From Armatimonadota bacterium (GTDB lineage Bacteria > Armatimonadota > UBA5829), in contig JAOAGX010000117.1 in NCBI GenBank assembly GCA_026415535.1, positions 1 through 6,764 on the forward strand: a stretch of DNA of 6,764 nucleotides, in the 5' to 3' direction. A program made the position numbers and the translations under genes. Below, piece by piece: positions 4,679 to 6,764 of this stretch (within the stretch, counting starts at the first letter, position 1; the number at the start of each line of letters is the position of its first letter). The notes below the pieces were generated by a model that did not search any database, was not told where the DNA came from, and saw only the letters and a list, made by a program, of their open reading frames with translations.

Positions 4679-5122
4679 TCAAAGCTCCAGCTTTCCGAAG
4701 CGGCCCTCAATGGGATTGAGAACCTCGCGGATTCGCCCGTAGGCTTCGTTTATCGATTTCAGTATCTCGGCCGCTCGTTTTTCTTCATCTGAACCAGCTG
4801 GGAACCGTTTGGGATCGGCACGGGAGGCTAGCCTGCGCCAGGCTTCCTCAACTGCGGCGAGATCAGCTCCCGGCGAAAGCCCAAGCAGCCTGTAATCCGC
4901 AGCCAGTCTTGCTTGCTGAACAGCATCCGTTGTTCGAGGGGCTGCCGCCATCTTGTGCCGGCTAAGTTCGCCGGCGCCTTCCCAGGAGTTGATTTCTTCG
5001 ACCGCCTTCCTGCGAGCATCCGCCTCACGTGCTTGCTCGTCAGTGGCGATAGAGTCGATGCGCTCCTGCGTCGTCGCCAAGTAGCTTCGGAATACCAGAG
5101 CTAATCTCCTTAGAAGGCTCAT
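4679..5122 (-). CDS. Small protein with PspA-like N-terminal helix and degenerate J-like domain
   Basis: The protein has 147 residues. Residues 1-15 (MSLLRRLALVFRSYL) form a basic amphipathic helix resembling the membrane-binding N-terminus of PspA/IM30. A charged helical stretch (18-45) and a linker follow. Residues 77-136 look like a J-domain: DYRLLGLSPGADLAAVEEAWRR, then SINEAYGRI as the closing helix. The HPD tripeptide needed to stimulate DnaK is replaced by DPK (103-105), so classical Hsp70 co-chaperone activity is unlikely. It is the last gene of the operon, 5 nt after the preceding stop, with TAAGG directly abutting the ATG, which suggests translational coupling. No other in-frame start fits better; a strong AAGGAG just inside the gene has no in-frame start codon after it. 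Its stop codon is one base from the nadE stop. I infer a role with PspA at the membrane; no function is proven. Confidence 0.75.
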   Translation of the reverse strand: MSLLRRLALVFRSYLATTQERIDSIATDEQAREADARRKAVEEINSWEGAGELSRHKMAAAPRTTDAVQQARLAADYRLLGLSPGADLAAVEEAWRRLASRADPKRFPAGSDEEKRAAEILKSINEAYGRIREVLNPIEGRFGKLEL

Positions 5123-5127
5123 CCTTA

Positions 5128-5931
5128 TCAGCGAGTAGTCAATGCCTCTTCGATACTTCGCTCGACCGTATCGACCGCCGTCGAAAGCCCGCCAAGCTCA
5201 ATTTTTAGCTCTTCGTTGGCGGCGGTCCATTCGGCTACGTCAGTCGACTTGATGCGCACCAGACGCGCGCGCAATCCCTCGAAGGCGTATTGTATGCTGT
5301 CGAGCTGTTCGAGAACGCGGCGCGAGGCTTTTTCTATTGCGAGGTAGTCTTCGAGCTCTTGTCGCTTGGCAGCCAACGAAGACTCGATCTCGGAGCGGCG
5401 ATAAGGATCGGTTTCGGATTCGAGCTCAGCCTCCAAACTGCGTATGCGAGATCTGATCGCCTCGGGATCGGTCCGATTTAAATAGCGCTGAAGATCACGG
5501 CGCTTCTGTGCCATTGCAAGGGCGCGCTCCAGCACCTGCTCGGTTTGCTCGACCGTGTCGGCAAGTCCAACCGCAACTTCGTCCACCGGTGAGTTGGCCA
5601 CGTCTTCCGCGATTTCGTTCTGAAGTCTGACTATTGCTTTCATTCGCACGCGGCTATCGACATCAAGTTCCTCGATGCGAAACGTGCGACTCATAAGCTC
5701 CGCCTCGCGTTCTCTCTCACCAGCCTCTCGAATTGCAGCCCTGATAAACTCTGCGTCCTGAAGCTTCCAAATCGTATAAGCAGCAGCTATCAAAACTCCG
5801 CCCACTACCGGAATTAGGCTAAAGTAACCAATGGAAAATATCGCCCCAAGCACTAGAACACCGACCGAAAAGGGCTGTCTGAGAGCCCTCTTTACAACCG
5901 CCAGCAGGTTGCGTCGCGAGGATCCGGACAT
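5128..5931 (-). CDS. Membrane-anchored coiled-coil protein of unknown function, in pspA operon
   Basis: The protein has 267 residues and I do not recognise a family. Residues 1-20 are basic (RRNLLAVVKRALRQP). Two hydrophobic segments, about 21-38 and 40-56, are separated by only one or two residues around a proline, so they could form a helical hairpin with both ends in the cytoplasm. The rest (about 57-267) is almost all charged helix with heptad-like spacing, notably 60-150 and 157-225, consistent with long coiled coils. Cysteines and recognisable catalytic motifs are absent. The ATG at 5931 immediately follows the TAG of pspA with no base between, and no strong Shine-Dalgarno is seen, so translation is probably coupled. 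Position between pspA and the J-like gene suggests it is the integral-membrane partner of PspA in this locus, filling a role like PspB/PspC elsewhere, though it does not resemble them. That role is inference. Confidence 0.8.
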   Translation of the reverse strand: MSGSSRRNLLAVVKRALRQPFSVGVLVLGAIFSIGYFSLIPVVGGVLIAAAYTIWKLQDAEFIRAAIREAGEREREAELMSRTFRIEELDVDSRVRMKAIVRLQNEIAEDVANSPVDEVAVGLADTVEQTEQVLERALAMAQKRRDLQRYLNRTDPEAIRSRIRSLEAELESETDPYRRSEIESSLAAKRQELEDYLAIEKASRRVLEQLDSIQYAFEGLRARLVRIKSTDVAEWTAANEELKIELGGLSTAVDTVERSIEEALTTR

Positions 5932-6764
5932 CTATTTCTGATTTGGCTCACCGGGAGACGCATTGTCCCCAGGCTCAGCGGCAGCTTCTCCCTCTCCACT
6001 TGGTGCGCCTTCTTCGGGTGCAGCAGTCCCTAGGCGGGATTCCAGTTCAGCAAGTTCGCTTTCCACGTCGCTTTCGGTCTGGCCGACTTGGACTTGCTGT
6101 TCAACCGCCCGGTCACTAAGGCCCATCCTTTGCTCCAACTCCTGGAGGGCTTTTTCGGCCTCGGCATCCACAGTGTTATCCTGAAGCTCGGCAATCTTAG
6201 CTTGAATCGAGGCTTGCGCTAGCTCGGCACGGGCTGCAGCTTCAGATTGAGCTGTCCTGATTTTTTCGCTCGCGCGCTCCCATGCTGAGGACTCTTCCTC
6301 GAAAGTCAGTCCATGCAGAGCCTTGTCGATCTCGATCTGAATCTGCGCCTGCTTCCATTGCGCCTTTTTCGCGAGGGCCTCGGCGGTGCGCTGCCTTACT
6401 TGTTCCTCTTGCCTGCGGATGGCAATTTTGACCGCCTCGGCAGCTTGCACAGCTTGCTCGTAGCTTGCTCGAGTGGCCGCCACGGTCTCTTGGAACGTGA
6501 GTTTCTCGCGCAATATGCGGCGCGCAAGGTCGCGGTCTCCCTTCTTAACCGCCATTTCGGCCTGCGCCTCGAGTGTGGCAATGCGCTTTTCTTGCTCGTC
6601 GAGAAGGGCTTTTAGATTGTTCTTTTGAGTGATCGCCGTAATAGCTCGCTGACGATTGGCGGCCAGGCTCTCACGCATTTCCCGCGCCGCTTCCTGAAGC
6701 AAGATTTCGGGATTCTCCAACTCATCAAGCTTGCCAAGGATCAACGCCCGCAGATACCGCCAGA
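5932..6764 (-). CDS. pspA: PspA/IM30 (Vipp1) family membrane-maintenance protein (5' end outside window)
   Basis: The frame is open to the right edge: 276 codons are visible, beginning WRYLRALILGKLDELENPE. This matches the conserved PspA N-terminus, an amphipathic helix followed by a D-x-x-ENPE-like turn, so only a few residues are missing. The TTG at 6744 lies inside that helix and is not the real start. Long helices fill residues about 12-245, including LLQEAAREMRESL, KKGDRDLARRILREK and LEQRMGL, in the order expected for the ESCRT-III-like PspA fold. The C-terminus (about 245-276) is an acidic, Gly/Pro/Ala-rich tail, longer than in typical 220-230-residue PspA. The family binds stressed or lipid-packing-defective membranes and forms rods or rings on them. 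It is the first visible gene of a three-gene operon. The promoter is outside the window. Confidence 0.92.
   Translation of the reverse strand, partial: WRYLRALILGKLDELENPEILLQEAAREMRESLAANRQRAITAITQKNNLKALLDEQEKRIATLEAQAEMAVKKGDRDLARRILREKLTFQETVAATRASYEQAVQAAEAVKIAIRRQEEQVRQRTAEALAKKAQWKQAQIQIEIDKALHGLTFEEESSAWERASEKIRTAQSEAAARAELAQASIQAKIAELQDNTVDAEAEKALQELEQRMGLSDRAVEQQVQVGQTESDVESELAELESRLGTAAPEEGAPSGEGEAAAEPGDNASPGEPNQK

Noticed and set aside
4681..4694. AAAGCTCCAGCTTT hairpin as a bidirectional terminator between nadE and the J-like gene
   Set aside because: The stem is short, AT-rich and has no U-tract on either strand; it also lies inside the J-like coding region.
6739..6744. TTG at 6744 as the start of pspA
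   Set aside because: The frame continues upstream to the edge with WRYLRA, part of the conserved N-terminal helix, so the real start is outside the window.

Overview
The window (about 50% GC) is bacterial chromosome with five protein genes, one tRNA and a gene-poor stretch of about 1.6 kb filled by a structured-RNA candidate and a layered repeat array. Lineage cannot be fixed from the sequence. The genes (ComEC, ammonia-type NadE, PspA, a tRNA-Pro with encoded CCA) and extended -10 promoters are generally bacterial. A phylum such as Armatimonadota would be only a guess.

Region 1 (1-2133, minus strand): a DNA-uptake locus. comEC (502-2133) encodes the N-terminal OB-like region and the membrane channel, but stops where most ComEC proteins continue into a metallo-beta-lactamase domain. 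That domain is a separate, 14-nt-overlapping gene with its own membrane anchor (1-515, running off the left edge). A well-formed promoter with two palindromic elements lies upstream (2164-2219).

Region 2 (2134-3758): no credible protein gene. From about 2262 to 2588 there are several long complementary segments, including a pseudoknot-capable set, whose non-Watson-Crick pairs are G-U only on the plus strand. This suggests an unrecognised structured RNA. From 2631 to 3450 lies a mosaic of a 10-bp motif (GTCATCCTGA or its reverse complement) repeated every 18-20 bp, organised as two successive modules. Each module has a left arm in one orientation, a 27-bp-stem hairpin, then a tandem array in the other orientation. 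A second, unrelated 43-bp direct repeat follows (3487-3604).

Region 3 (3759-4677): tRNA-Pro(CGG) on the minus strand and nadE on the plus strand are transcribed divergently from promoters packed into about 60 bp. nadE makes NAD from deamido-NAD and ammonia.

Region 4 (4679-6764, minus strand): a tight three-gene operon reading pspA (5' end outside the window), then a two-helix membrane protein with a coiled-coil tail, then a small protein with a PspA-like amphipathic N-terminus and a J-like domain whose HPD motif is replaced by DPK. Gene order and near-zero spacing suggest a membrane-stress or membrane-remodelling module. It converges on nadE with one base between the stop codons.
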